Under the pieces are notes generated by a model. It was given only the letters and a program-made list of their open reading frames with translations, was not told where the DNA came from and ran no database searches. 33,985 nt of DNA from Rubripirellula sp. (GTDB lineage: Bacteria; Planctomycetota; Planctomycetia; Pirellulales; Pirellulaceae): contig JAQWPZ010000190.1 of assembly GCA_029245125.1 (NCBI GenBank), positions 1 through 33,985 on the forward strand, in the 5' to 3' direction. Within the stretch, counting starts at the first letter, position 1; the number at the start of each line of letters is the position of its first letter. Made by a program: the position numbers and the translations under genes. Of the stretch, positions 26,732 through 33,985 are shown piece by piece.

Positions 26732-27790
26732 TTACGAGGTCGCTTCAAGCCGCTGCAAAAAATCTTGAATCTGCGCTGATTCAGGATGAAGTTGCCCCTC
26801 GCACCATTCAAGTTGGTCTGGTTCACTCGCTGTCTTGACCAGTCTCCAATGGCCGGGACATTCGCGGACAGCACTGCTCGAATACGTGTAGCTAATTTCA
26901 CAGGCGACCGCTTCGCCATCACGATACAGTCCGTCCATCGCGCAACTCTGCGTCCCTAATCGCTCGGCAATGGTAAAAGCCAGTTTCACAAATGCGGGAT
27001 CGACTTGCTTGGGATTCCAATCGAGATGGCCGCTTCCACTGGCTCGAAAATCGCCTTGTCGATTGAAACGTCGGAATCCGAAAGCGCGATTGCCGATCAC
27101 TGTGACGCGAGTGTCAAATTCATTTCCCGGCAACCATTCCTGAAACAAGGCATAGCGATAGTGCGCATCCCAGTATGGATCGGGCAGGTTCATCACGGTG
27201 CCCAGCCGCAACCTGGCCCGCAAGTTCCGCAGAAACTGTTTTGCCCGCTCCCTAGTGCTCTGAGATGAATCAGACGCGTACATCCCGTGATCGAACATTT
27301 GCCGAACGTGCCGCTGAGCTTCATCGACTGTTTGTACCAATCGAACATTCACCGACCCAGCTCCGGCCCACAGCTTCACCACAATCGGGAATTCAGCCTC
27401 CTTGGCACACCACTCCAGGGCTCCCTCGCGGTCGTACCAGACCCAGGTCTTGGGAGCAGGAATCTGGTGTGCATCAAACAAATAACTTTGCACGATTTTA
27501 TCGTCGTAGTGCCAACTGGTCCGCTGATCTGGATAAACGACGAGGCCCATATCCTGTTCGATAACCGGCAACAGACGATGCGCCATGTGACGCATCTCCG
27601 TCACATGGGCGTGCCGCCACAAGAACCCATGGCAGCCATGCAGTTGTTCGAGAATGTCGGGTCGGTAGACATCGACCCAGCGAACGTGGTGACCATAAGC
27701 CTCGATTACCTTTGCCCAACGTGGTGCGGAAGCGTCCGGGTGGGCGCCTTTTGGCCAGGGTAAGTCGTCCGTCTGAATAGCAATGATCAA
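26732..27790 (-). CDS. ATP-grasp (RimK-like) ligase of unknown product
   Basis: Taking the TTG at 27790 as start (TTGA overlap with the upstream DUF362 stop) gives 352 residues beginning IIAIQTDDLPW. An upstream ATG at 27826 would add twelve low-complexity residues. A pre-ATP-grasp domain (1-95) precedes an ATP-grasp fold with the linker YPDQRTSWHYDDKIVQ, the ATP-binding Lys in PIVVKLWAGAGSVN, FQEWLPGNEFDTRVTVI, and AMDGLYRDGEAVACEISY. The last motif usually ends E-x-N, the Mg ligands; here it is E-I-S. Such enzymes ligate a carboxylate to an amine or thiol through an acyl phosphate. The gene is coupled to DUF362 and lies near glycan genes, but nothing identifies the substrate. Confidence 0.82.
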   Translation of the reverse strand: MIIAIQTDDLPWPKGAHPDASAPRWAKVIEAYGHHVRWVDVYRPDILEQLHGCHGFLWRHAHVTEMRHMAHRLLPVIEQDMGLVVYPDQRTSWHYDDKIVQSYLFDAHQIPAPKTWVWYDREGALEWCAKEAEFPIVVKLWAGAGSVNVRLVQTVDEAQRHVRQMFDHGMYASDSSQSTRERAKQFLRNLRARLRLGTVMNLPDPYWDAHYRYALFQEWLPGNEFDTRVTVIGNRAFGFRRFNRQGDFRASGSGHLDWNPKQVDPAFVKLAFTIAERLGTQSCAMDGLYRDGEAVACEISYTYSSSAVRECPGHWRLVKTASEPDQLEWCEGQLHPESAQIQDFLQRLEATS

Positions 27791-29232
27791 CGGACCGGCA
27801 CCTCTAGTTCCACATGTCCCTCCCAACCTTCCGGCAGTCGGGCATTGACTCCAATCGTGTCACGAATCTCATTCAATGGCACCGAACGAGAATCGACGGC
27901 AGCATAGGGGACACTCCCCTGATCAAGCAACATCCAACGCGATTCAGAGCGTGCTACGGAAACCAGCCGAATCCGCTCAGGATCGATTCCAAGCAAGATG
28001 CAATGAACTGCGTCTGCCGCCACCGAGTTACTGGCGAAGGTGACCGCCCCAAGCGTTAAGGGTTCAGGCTTCAGCGGACCATCACCTTGACCACACACGA
28101 CGGCATCCGTCAGCGAGTAGATCACCCGCTGTCGCTTGTCAGAGAGTTCCCCGTCGATCGTCCCGTAATTCAGAATGCGATTCAAATCCAACACCATTCG
28201 CCAACAGGTATCGTTCCCGTACCAACTGCCCTCCAACCCTCCAATGGGAGTCTTGCGAATCAACCGCGATTGCAAGTCTGCTAATTTCCGCAAGGTTCCA
28301 TACACTGGCCGGCCCAAATTTCGATTCGCCGAATCGAGCAACCACTCAACCGTCCGCATGCGAAGATTGCGTCCCTGGTAACAATCACCACCGATCTTCG
28401 AACCACCAACACGATGATGGGGCAGATAATCCTTATTGCCATTCAAGCCCACCAGATTCTTGATTGCTCCGGTGACACCAGTTTTGCGATGCGTTTTTAG
28501 TTTTGGCAGTTGGATGACGACATCGGCTTCGAAAGCTTCTTTACACAGCAAGTATTGATGCCGGCCCGGTTGATGCGTTTTCGCAAGCTCACTCGGATCA
28601 TAGTTGGTTACACGGAACCGCCCACGAGGATCCGAGACGGGTTCGAGCCAGCTATCGTTCGCCAAGTCGAATAAGACGTAGCGATCCCGATCCCTTTGAT
28701 CGACCTCAACGCCATCTTTTAGATTTTCAGTCTTTGTCACCGTTCGCCGGAAATCAACTAAGTCAATCGTGACCCCCGAAGCCGCCTCGATTTCCTTCAA
28801 TCGTGATCGAAATTCAGGCGTGATTAACCTGGTCCAATCACACCCCTGAATCGGAGCATCCCCGAGAATGACCCGGGCTGGTTTCGCGGCAGTAATTTCC
28901 AACAGAGTCTGCAGCACAATCTCGGGATGTGTCACAAGGCTCGCGTTTCCATGCGGAGCTTGATTTTTGTGATAGACCCAATTCGGCTTGAGAAGGACGG
29001 TTTGCCCCGGTGAGATGATATCCGCCAGAGGAACGTCGGGATCATTTTGACCGAGTCCGAATTCGGTCATCGCAGTGCGTACGAGGCGACGAATGAGACC
29101 GAGATCGTCGTAGCATTTTTCCGGCGGACGGCCGCATAATTCAGGCTCGTGGGCGATGCCAACACGCCCCGCATCTGGTTGTGTGTTACTCAAGCGGAAA
29201 ACCGATCTGATAAGCCAATTCGACTGAGCCAA
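27787..29232 (-). CDS. DUF362 domain protein
   Basis: The 481-residue protein has the DUF362 core: TVLLKPNWVYHKNQAPHGNA with THPEIVLQTLL (about 70-115), LGDAPIQGCDW, the strongly conserved VVIQLPKLKTHRKTGVTGAI with KNLVG after it (about 235-262), and the C-terminal block QGDGPLKPEPL. No ferredoxin-type CxxCxxC cluster accompanies the domain, unlike some family members. No signal peptide is visible. The family has no agreed biochemical role. Members occur next to iron-sulfur or polysaccharide genes. Its stop codon overlaps the start of the ATP-grasp gene, so the two products are made together. The gene is divergent from the glycosyltransferase gene across a 446-bp spacer. Confidence 0.85.
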   Translation of the reverse strand: MAQSNWLIRSVFRLSNTQPDAGRVGIAHEPELCGRPPEKCYDDLGLIRRLVRTAMTEFGLGQNDPDVPLADIISPGQTVLLKPNWVYHKNQAPHGNASLVTHPEIVLQTLLEITAAKPARVILGDAPIQGCDWTRLITPEFRSRLKEIEAASGVTIDLVDFRRTVTKTENLKDGVEVDQRDRDRYVLFDLANDSWLEPVSDPRGRFRVTNYDPSELAKTHQPGRHQYLLCKEAFEADVVIQLPKLKTHRKTGVTGAIKNLVGLNGNKDYLPHHRVGGSKIGGDCYQGRNLRMRTVEWLLDSANRNLGRPVYGTLRKLADLQSRLIRKTPIGGLEGSWYGNDTCWRMVLDLNRILNYGTIDGELSDKRQRVIYSLTDAVVCGQGDGPLKPEPLTLGAVTFASNSVAADAVHCILLGIDPERIRLVSVARSESRWMLLDQGSVPYAAVDSRSVPLNEIRDTIGVNARLPEGWEGHVELEVPVR

Positions 29233-29678
29233 TGCGACGATTCGTCAACCAGAAACCTACGTTACCGCAGCCTTCATGGTTCGGCAACGTCAATCGAGTT
29301 CTCTCCAGGATGACAAAATCTTGAAGATGCTACCCGCAAAAACGGGCATCCCAGATTGTGAAATCAGCTGTTCTTTCGACCGGTAGCTGCTTTGATGACG
29401 ATCGGCTTTTATACTGCGAGAGCGGGGACTGGATTCGATCCAGCGATTATCGGGACACGAGAATGGTGGCACATTGTCTCTTGAATTCTTCCGATGCCCA
29501 GTCAGCCAGATACCCAGTCATCCAGATACCCAGTCAGCCAGATACCCAGTCAGCAGCGTCTTAGAAATCGAATTACCGAACCAGCGATGGATTCCATGGA
29601 CGCCAGCAACCAAAACCACCAGCTCAATGGTCGTGGTGAATTAGCAGCCTCACCTCTCACTCCTCACGAGGTCACTAG
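29233..29678. other. 446-bp divergent spacer
   Basis: No gene is supported. It contains the 16-bp repeat at 29497-29555 and a possible small hairpin at 29326-29350 (GATG and CCCG pairing with CGGG and CATC around CAAAAA, with a three-base bulge). It must hold the promoters of the DUF362 operon and of the glycosyltransferase gene; none could be assigned. Confidence 0.5.
29497..29555. repeat. 16-bp tandem repeat, about 3.7 copies
   Basis: CCCAGTCAGCCAGATA at 29497-29512 is repeated at 29513-29528 (one mismatch), at 29529-29544 (perfect), and partly at 29545-29555. It is non-coding and about 125 bases upstream of the glycosyltransferase start. Its 16-bp period equals that of the array at 1-130, but the unit sequence is different. 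Confidence 0.95.
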
Positions 29679-30740
29679 TTGGTGATGGAAACGCCAAGCA
29701 ATCAGACTGCCCGAGTGACGGTGGTGATCCCAGCTTACAACTTGGATGCCTACCTCGGCGACGCGATTCGAAGCGTCCTGTTGCAGCAATATGACGGCTC
29801 CATGTCGATCATCGTGCTCGATGACGGTTCAACGGATGGCTCACTGCAAGTTGCCAAGAGATTGGCAGCGACCGAGGACTGTATCCGCATTGAAACACAA
29901 CCCAATCAAGGTCGGGCGAAAACACGCAATCGCTTGCTAGAACTGGCCGAATCCGATTTAGTTGCGTGGCTGGACGGCGACGACCTTGCATCACCTGGAT
30001 GGCTCGCTGACCAAGTTGCCTATTTAAACAAGCACCCCGATTGCGTGGCTGTCAGTGGGCAAGGGTACTGCATGACCGCGACGGGGCAGGCAATCGGTCC
30101 AGTCAATCATCCTCTCGATGGTGATTCAATCGACCGCCAACATCTTTCCGGCGAAGCAAACGCATTTTTCCAGTCTTGCGTTACCGTTCGAAAATCAGCA
30201 GTCCTCAAAGCGGGTGGATACGACGAACGCTACCCCTGCGCCGAAGACTATGACTTGTGGCTGCGACTGGCTGAAGTTGGCCAACTTGCCAACGTGCCGG
30301 CAATTCACCTTTGTTATCGGGTTCATTCGACGTCAGCGAACTGGACGGTCAATATCGAACAGAGAACGCAAGGGCACCAAATTCATAACGAGGCTCGGGT
30401 GCGACGCGGCCTTCCGCCGTTGGACCATCCAACGCAAGATATCCCACCCCCGAAGAAAGACGATTGGAATCGCCGGATCTATTGGATCAACATCGCGCTC
30501 AAATCGGGAAATCCCCGATCAGCTTTACAGATGCTAGGCGTCGCCTTGCAGCGGCACCCCTTATCTGCCTTGTTTTGGCTCGCCGCCGCCATCTCGCTCG
30601 CGGACACCGTTCTCTTCTGGGGAAATCGAACGGCGAGATTCCAACCGGGAAAACAACTACAACTTGGATCTCTGCCTTCACTTTCCTTTTATCGTGCCGG
30701 TCGTGCCCTGGTTCGATTTCGGCGCAAACTCCGTTCATAG
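29679..30740 (+). CDS. Family 2 glycosyltransferase
   Basis: The roughly 350-residue protein has a GT-A fold. The nucleotide-sugar strand VVIPAYNLDAYLGDAIRSVL is near the start, DDGSTDGS follows, and the metal-binding acidic motif is in AWLDGDDLASPGW. The catalytic-base region is YPCAEDYDLWLRLAEVG. A hydrophobic segment near residues 285-312 could be a membrane-associated helix. Three in-frame starts lie side by side (TTG 29679, GTG 29682, ATG 29685). A GAGG at 29668-29671 has best spacing to the TTG, while ATG is the commoner codon, so the first two residues are uncertain. Together with the flippase-like gene downstream it suggests surface glycan or exopolysaccharide assembly. Confidence 0.9.
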   Translation: MVMETPSNQTARVTVVIPAYNLDAYLGDAIRSVLLQQYDGSMSIIVLDDGSTDGSLQVAKRLAATEDCIRIETQPNQGRAKTRNRLLELAESDLVAWLDGDDLASPGWLADQVAYLNKHPDCVAVSGQGYCMTATGQAIGPVNHPLDGDSIDRQHLSGEANAFFQSCVTVRKSAVLKAGGYDERYPCAEDYDLWLRLAEVGQLANVPAIHLCYRVHSTSANWTVNIEQRTQGHQIHNEARVRRGLPPLDHPTQDIPPPKKDDWNRRIYWINIALKSGNPRSALQMLGVALQRHPLSALFWLAAAISLADTVLFWGNRTARFQPGKQLQLGSLPSLSFYRAGRALVRFRRKLRS

Positions 30741-30747
30741 TGCAAAC

Positions 30748-30801
30748 CGTTTCTAATCCGAAAATCGTTTCCGACCTGAAGATCATTTCCGATCGCAAAA
30801 C
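30748..30801. repeat. Degenerate 18-bp tandem repeat, three copies
   Basis: Three adjacent 18-base units (30748-30765, 30766-30783, 30784-30801) share the pattern YRTTTCnnAnCnnAAnAn with several differences each. They follow the glycosyltransferase stop by seven bases. An older, decayed duplication is the simplest reading. Confidence 0.6.
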
Positions 30802-30838
30802 CGGGCGTTTCGGCGACTCGGTGCGTACTGAGACAGAG

Positions 30839-30868
30839 GTTCGAGAAAGTTCGGTTCGAGAAAGTTCG
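30839..30868. repeat. 15-bp tandem duplication
   Basis: GTTCGAGAAAGTTCG occurs twice in perfect tandem (30839-30853, 30854-30868). A diverged third start (GCTCGAC) follows. Non-coding. Confidence 0.9.
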
Positions 30869-31154
30869 GCTCGACCTACTTTCGTTGCATGGAACGAGCT
30901 GGAATCTTCAACGAGGCACCTCTGCCTGATCCCTGAGGAAGGTTTTGCGGTTGGGTGCGACCCAAACCGGCATGGGCTTCCCACAGGCAGCGAACGGGTG
31001 AGCAATCAACTCGCCTTGTCTTCACAACTAAAAAAACGTGAAGATTGGCATCGCCGTGCAACTACACGAGATCAGCAATCCATGTTGCATCGTTCAGCAC
31101 TTGGCTGGATTCGAAGTCGACGCCTCCTTTGCCCAAATCAGCGAGCCGATCACT

Positions 31155-32498
31155 ATGCTGCGTGAAATACGTGATCGTCTGCAACTCGACCGAACGCTCG
31201 CGTTCGCGATTGGGGGGCGATTTTGGCAGGCATTGTCGGGACCGATCACGATTCTGCTGCTAATAAAAACTCTGACGCTCTCCGAGCAAGGCGTCTATTA
31301 CGGCATCGTGGGTGTCATCGGTATCCAAGCCTATTTCGAACTCGGCTTGCTGAATGTCTTGGTCAGCCATTCAAGCCACGAGACGGCTGCGATGGGCAAG
31401 ATCGAATCCGATTCAGCGGAATCCGAAGCCTACGAATCGAACCCGGCCTGGATTGCATCGGCAGCTCGAATGCGGGACTTAATCGGATCATCATTTCGAT
31501 GGTTTAGCGCCGCGAGCATTTTGTTTGCCGCTGCGGCGATTGGCTTCGGCTGGTACACGCTGGTTGATTCCACCGTTGCCTGGCAGGGTCCATTGGTGAC
31601 ATTGGTGCCGATCGCAGCAATCTCCGTTTGGCTCGCGCCCGCTCTGTCGATTCTCGAGGGAGCAGGATTTCGTGAATTCATCTACCGATTTCGGCTGGTG
31701 CAAATGATTGCGGGCAGCTTGGTGGTGTGGGCTGCCTTAGCGAGTGGAATGCGATTGTGGGCCCTCGTTGTCGCATCTGCTGTCCAGTCGATATTAGCGA
31801 TCTACATCACCTTCATTGCGAAGGCTGATTTTTTTCGTCGGTTTCGTGACGCGACGAACGAAGCTTCCAAATTTGCTTGGAAACAAGATGTCTTGCCCAT
31901 GCAGTGGCGACTGGCGTTGATCGCCGTAGCGTTTCATTTTGCCACGCAATTTTTCACCGTGATCGTCTTGAAGTTCCACGGTGATGCCAAGGCGGCACCG
32001 CTGGGGATGACCCTGGCGGTAACAACCCCGATCCAAATGCTCGCACTCGCCTGGGTCCAAACTCAGTACCCGGTCGTTTCAGCACACCACGGCGCCGGCG
32101 ATCGAGAACAGGCAGGCACGATGTGGCGTCGCACTGCATTGGTCTCCACGTCGCTATTGATCACCGCGTTAGCAACCCTCGTCGTAGGGATTGCCTGTTT
32201 GCCCCTGCTCGAGATGGGCCTGGAACAACGATTCATCGCGTGGTGGCAGGTCGCTGTTTTGAGTCTCGGCTGCATTGCCAGCCACCTTGCTTCGGTGCAA
32301 GGCTTTTATGTCCTGTCGCAGCGGGCGCAACCTCTTTTCCGTGCCTCACTGATTGGGGCAATTTCAACGGGAGCCGCGGTGTGGATTAGCGGCTACTACT
32401 ACTCCACCTCAGGCGTCGTGTTGGGCTATGCCGCCACGATGTGCCTGGTCTTGCTACCAGTGCACACGCTGGCCTACATGCAATTCCGCAAAACCTGA
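31155..32498 (+). CDS. Polysaccharide flippase-like membrane protein (MOP/Wzx type)
   Basis: From the ATG at 31155 the product is 447 residues with about twelve hydrophobic helices. The N-terminal helix pair RFWQALSGPITILLLIKTL and GVYYGIVGVIGIQAYFELGL is the usual opening of oligosaccharide flippases (Polysacc_synt family), and the C-terminal half repeats the pattern. A hydrophilic loop rich in Glu and Ser (about residues 80-105) separates helices 2 and 3. It probably moves a lipid-linked glycan across the inner membrane, working with the upstream GT2 enzyme, but no Wzy polymerase or other pathway gene is present. The GTG at 31038 would add 39 unlike residues. The gene converges with the sulfatase gene after 98 bases. 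Confidence 0.78.
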   Translation: MLREIRDRLQLDRTLAFAIGGRFWQALSGPITILLLIKTLTLSEQGVYYGIVGVIGIQAYFELGLLNVLVSHSSHETAAMGKIESDSAESEAYESNPAWIASAARMRDLIGSSFRWFSAASILFAAAAIGFGWYTLVDSTVAWQGPLVTLVPIAAISVWLAPALSILEGAGFREFIYRFRLVQMIAGSLVVWAALASGMRLWALVVASAVQSILAIYITFIAKADFFRRFRDATNEASKFAWKQDVLPMQWRLALIAVAFHFATQFFTVIVLKFHGDAKAAPLGMTLAVTTPIQMLALAWVQTQYPVVSAHHGAGDREQAGTMWRRTALVSTSLLITALATLVVGIACLPLLEMGLEQRFIAWWQVAVLSLGCIASHLASVQGFYVLSQRAQPLFRASLIGAISTGAAVWISGYYYSTSGVVLGYAATMCLVLLPVHTLAYMQFRKT

Positions 32499-32596
32499 TC
32501 GGTTCACCATCCCGGCCAACAAAGATCGGGCCCCTCACCGCTGGAAAGCGTTAACCCTGGGAAGCACAACCATCGCGATCTCCGCCACCCTTTCGC

Positions 32597-33985
32597 TCAG
32601 GGCCTTGAACCAGGCTGGGCTTCGGAGCGGCCTGGCGTTTGAAACCGATGCTCGCCCCGGCGGGCGGCTTGATGCGACAAAGTCGTGTCCAATTCAATGC
32701 CCGGATCGCCCTGTGCCGACATCCACGAGGTCAGCTGCTGCCGGAATCGGCTGATCCGTTCCGCGTGCTCTGCCTGATCAATCAGGTTGTTGAGCTCATA
32801 AGGGTCGGCTGCTGTGTGATAGAGCGCTTCAGCAGGACGCTGCATGTAACGCTGGACCAGATCGTAAGTCCGAGGTGTTTCCCAAGAATCCCAAACCCAG
32901 GTTTGCCAGTAAGGGTTGTTTAACAGTCCATCACCTTTGATACCCATTAGATGCTTTTCGATATAGAGCCGCTCAGGACTCAGGTTGAGCACGTATCGAT
33001 ATTCACCGTCGCTGATCGTCCGCACAGGGTAGGGCGGTCCCTCGGGAACATTGTTGTGCATCCCGTACACATATTGTCGATGTGTCTTCTTCTTGCCTTG
33101 AAGTACGTCCCAAAAACTCTTTCCATTGAATTGCTTTGGATCATGCGTTGTCCCCGTAAGCTGCAGCAACGTGGGCAGAATATCAGCGTATTGCACGATT
33201 GCTTCGGTCCGCCGTCCCGCAGGAACGACACTCGGCCACCGAGCCATCAATGCGGTGTGCACGCCGGTATCCCAGTTTGTCCATTTGTTGCCCGGGAACT
33301 GTGATCCCTGCTCGGATGTAAACAGCACGAGCGTGTCTTCACGGTGGTCGGTGGCTGCCACGGCATTCAGCAGTTCACCCACCTGTCCATCCATGTAAGT
33401 GATCTCAGCCAGGTAACGCGAAAACGCCTCCCGGGTAATTGGGGTATCAGCGATGTTGGCAGGTAATTGAATTTTGCGTTGCGGATAAGCAGATGCGTCA
33501 CCCATGACCCAGGGCACATGTGGCTCGACAAGCGCGACGACCAACGCGAATGGCGAATCATTGTCTCGTGTCATGAACTCCTTCACGCCTGCCAGATCAT
33601 GGTCCCGTGTCGGATTCCGAACACAACTCGCATCGAATCCAGCCACTGCTTCAAATGGGAATGCTCCCTTGGGTTTGACGTGAACCTTACCGGAGATTCC
33701 AACACGATAACCAGCTTCGCCCAAGTAGTGAGGCATGCTGCGAATGTCGCGATAGCTGCTACTGTGATTCCACGCACAACCGTTTCCCATTGGATACAAA
33801 CCGGAATACAACTCCGCCCGACAAGGCTGGCACATCGCTTCAGCGAGATACGCGCGGTTGAATGTCAAACCTTCGGTTGCTAACTGATCCAGATTCGGTG
33901 TCGCTGCATTTTCACCACCGTACAACGGCAGATCGTTGTAAGTGCAATCATCAGCCATGATGATCAAGATGTTCGGCCGGTCGGC
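32597..33985 (-). CDS. Type I sulfatase (formylglycine-dependent), N-terminus outside the window
   Basis: The reading frame is open to the right edge, so the gene is partial and its signal peptide is not seen. The visible part begins ADRPNILIIMADDCTYND, the canonical sulfatase opening with paired Asp calcium ligands. It is followed by the sulfatase motif C-x-P-x-R (MCQPCRAELYSG; Cys codon 33830-33832), whose Cys is converted to formylglycine. TPNLDQLATEGL and FTSEQGSQFPGNKWTNWDTG carry further active-site positions. The domain runs about 430 residues and ends in a short Arg/Pro/Gly-rich tail. Marine planctomycetes use large sets of such enzymes to desulfate algal polysaccharides. The substrate is unknown. 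Confidence 0.93.
   Translation of the reverse strand, partial: ADRPNILIIMADDCTYNDLPLYGGENAATPNLDQLATEGLTFNRAYLAEAMCQPCRAELYSGLYPMGNGCAWNHSSSYRDIRSMPHYLGEAGYRVGISGKVHVKPKGAFPFEAVAGFDASCVRNPTRDHDLAGVKEFMTRDNDSPFALVVALVEPHVPWVMGDASAYPQRKIQLPANIADTPITREAFSRYLAEITYMDGQVGELLNAVAATDHREDTLVLFTSEQGSQFPGNKWTNWDTGVHTALMARWPSVVPAGRRTEAIVQYADILPTLLQLTGTTHDPKQFNGKSFWDVLQGKKKTHRQYVYGMHNNVPEGPPYPVRTISDGEYRYVLNLSPERLYIEKHLMGIKGDGLLNNPYWQTWVWDSWETPRTYDLVQRYMQRPAEALYHTAADPYELNNLIDQAEHAERISRFRQQLTSWMSAQGDPGIELDTTLSHQAARRGEHRFQTPGRSEAQPGSRP

Larger units (their letters stand above)
30741..31154. other. 414-bp spacer between glycosyltransferase and flippase genes
   Basis: No supported gene. Two repeat blocks (30748-30801 and 30839-30868) lie just after the glycosyltransferase stop. 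An open frame from a GTG at 31038 joins the flippase frame, but its first 39 codons do not resemble a flippase N-terminus, so this stretch is treated as leader. Confidence 0.5.

Noticed and set aside
31038..31154. GTG start of the flippase gene
   Set aside because: The 39 extra residues include Cys and His stretches unlike the N-termini of flippases; the ATG at 31155 precedes the first helix at normal distance.
30464..31165. 233-codon plus-strand open frame bridging the glycosyltransferase and flippase genes
   Set aside because: Its first part is an out-of-frame copy of the glycosyltransferase gene. The remainder translates the short tandem repeats and has no family features.

Overview
The window looks like chromosomal DNA of a marine planctomycete of the Pirellulaceae (Rhodopirellula/Blastopirellula type). 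The evidence is gene content read from the sequence: a formylglycine-type sulfatase, a secreted DUF1080 (3-keto-disaccharide hydrolase) protein, the decayed remains of a paired 'planctomycete cytochrome C' (PSD1/DUF1549-1553) and DUF1501 locus, a cytochrome c-prime-like protein, many short single-gene units in both orientations, and intergenic spacers rich in 15-19 bp tandem repeats. No tRNA, rRNA, CRISPR array, insertion sequence or phage gene was recognised.

Layout. 1-130: an eight-copy 16-bp tandem repeat that runs off the left edge. 231-1590 (minus): alpha/beta hydrolase followed by a hotdog thioesterase. 1844-2854 (minus): fused relic of a PSD1 gene and a DUF1501 gene, with a large internal deletion, frameshifts and a stop. 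3164-6448 (minus): a stand-alone cyclic-nucleotide-binding-domain protein followed by a SERCA-like Ca2+ P-type ATPase. 6636-7070 (plus): cytochrome c-prime-like protein, divergent from that pair. 7525-14397 (plus): tandem-domain universal stress protein, then a complete hypA-hypB-hypF-hypC-hypD-hypE [NiFe]-hydrogenase maturation operon with overlapping or nearly touching genes. 14407-15411 (minus): Ca2+/cation exchanger, tail-to-tail with hypE. 15926-17050 (plus): DUF1080 protein. 17092-20995 (minus): GltS-type glutamate symporter and monomeric NADP isocitrate dehydrogenase. 21337-23706 (plus): gamma-glutamyltransferase with a C-terminal extension. 23756-26684 (plus): two SAM methyltransferases, one apparently exported, and an APC permease. 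26732-29232 (minus): a translationally coupled DUF362 / ATP-grasp pair. 29679-32498 (plus): GT2 glycosyltransferase and a Wzx-like flippase. 32597-33985 (minus): sulfatase cut by the right edge.

The most interesting part is about 3.1-14.4 kb. A Ca2+-ATPase, a cyclic-nucleotide-binding protein, a c-type cytochrome, a tandem Usp protein and all six hyp genes sit together, but no hydrogenase structural gene and no hydrogenase endopeptidase is present. The combination resembles hypoxia-survival regulons (ctpF beside a Usp gene in the mycobacterial DosR regulon) and suggests a low-oxygen H2-metabolism module whose hydrogenase lies elsewhere. The second candidate is the DUF362/ATP-grasp pair near glycan genes, a possible ligase module of unknown product. 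The third is the set of unrelated short tandem repeats confined to spacers and the pseudogene, which suggests a genome-wide process of small tandem duplication.
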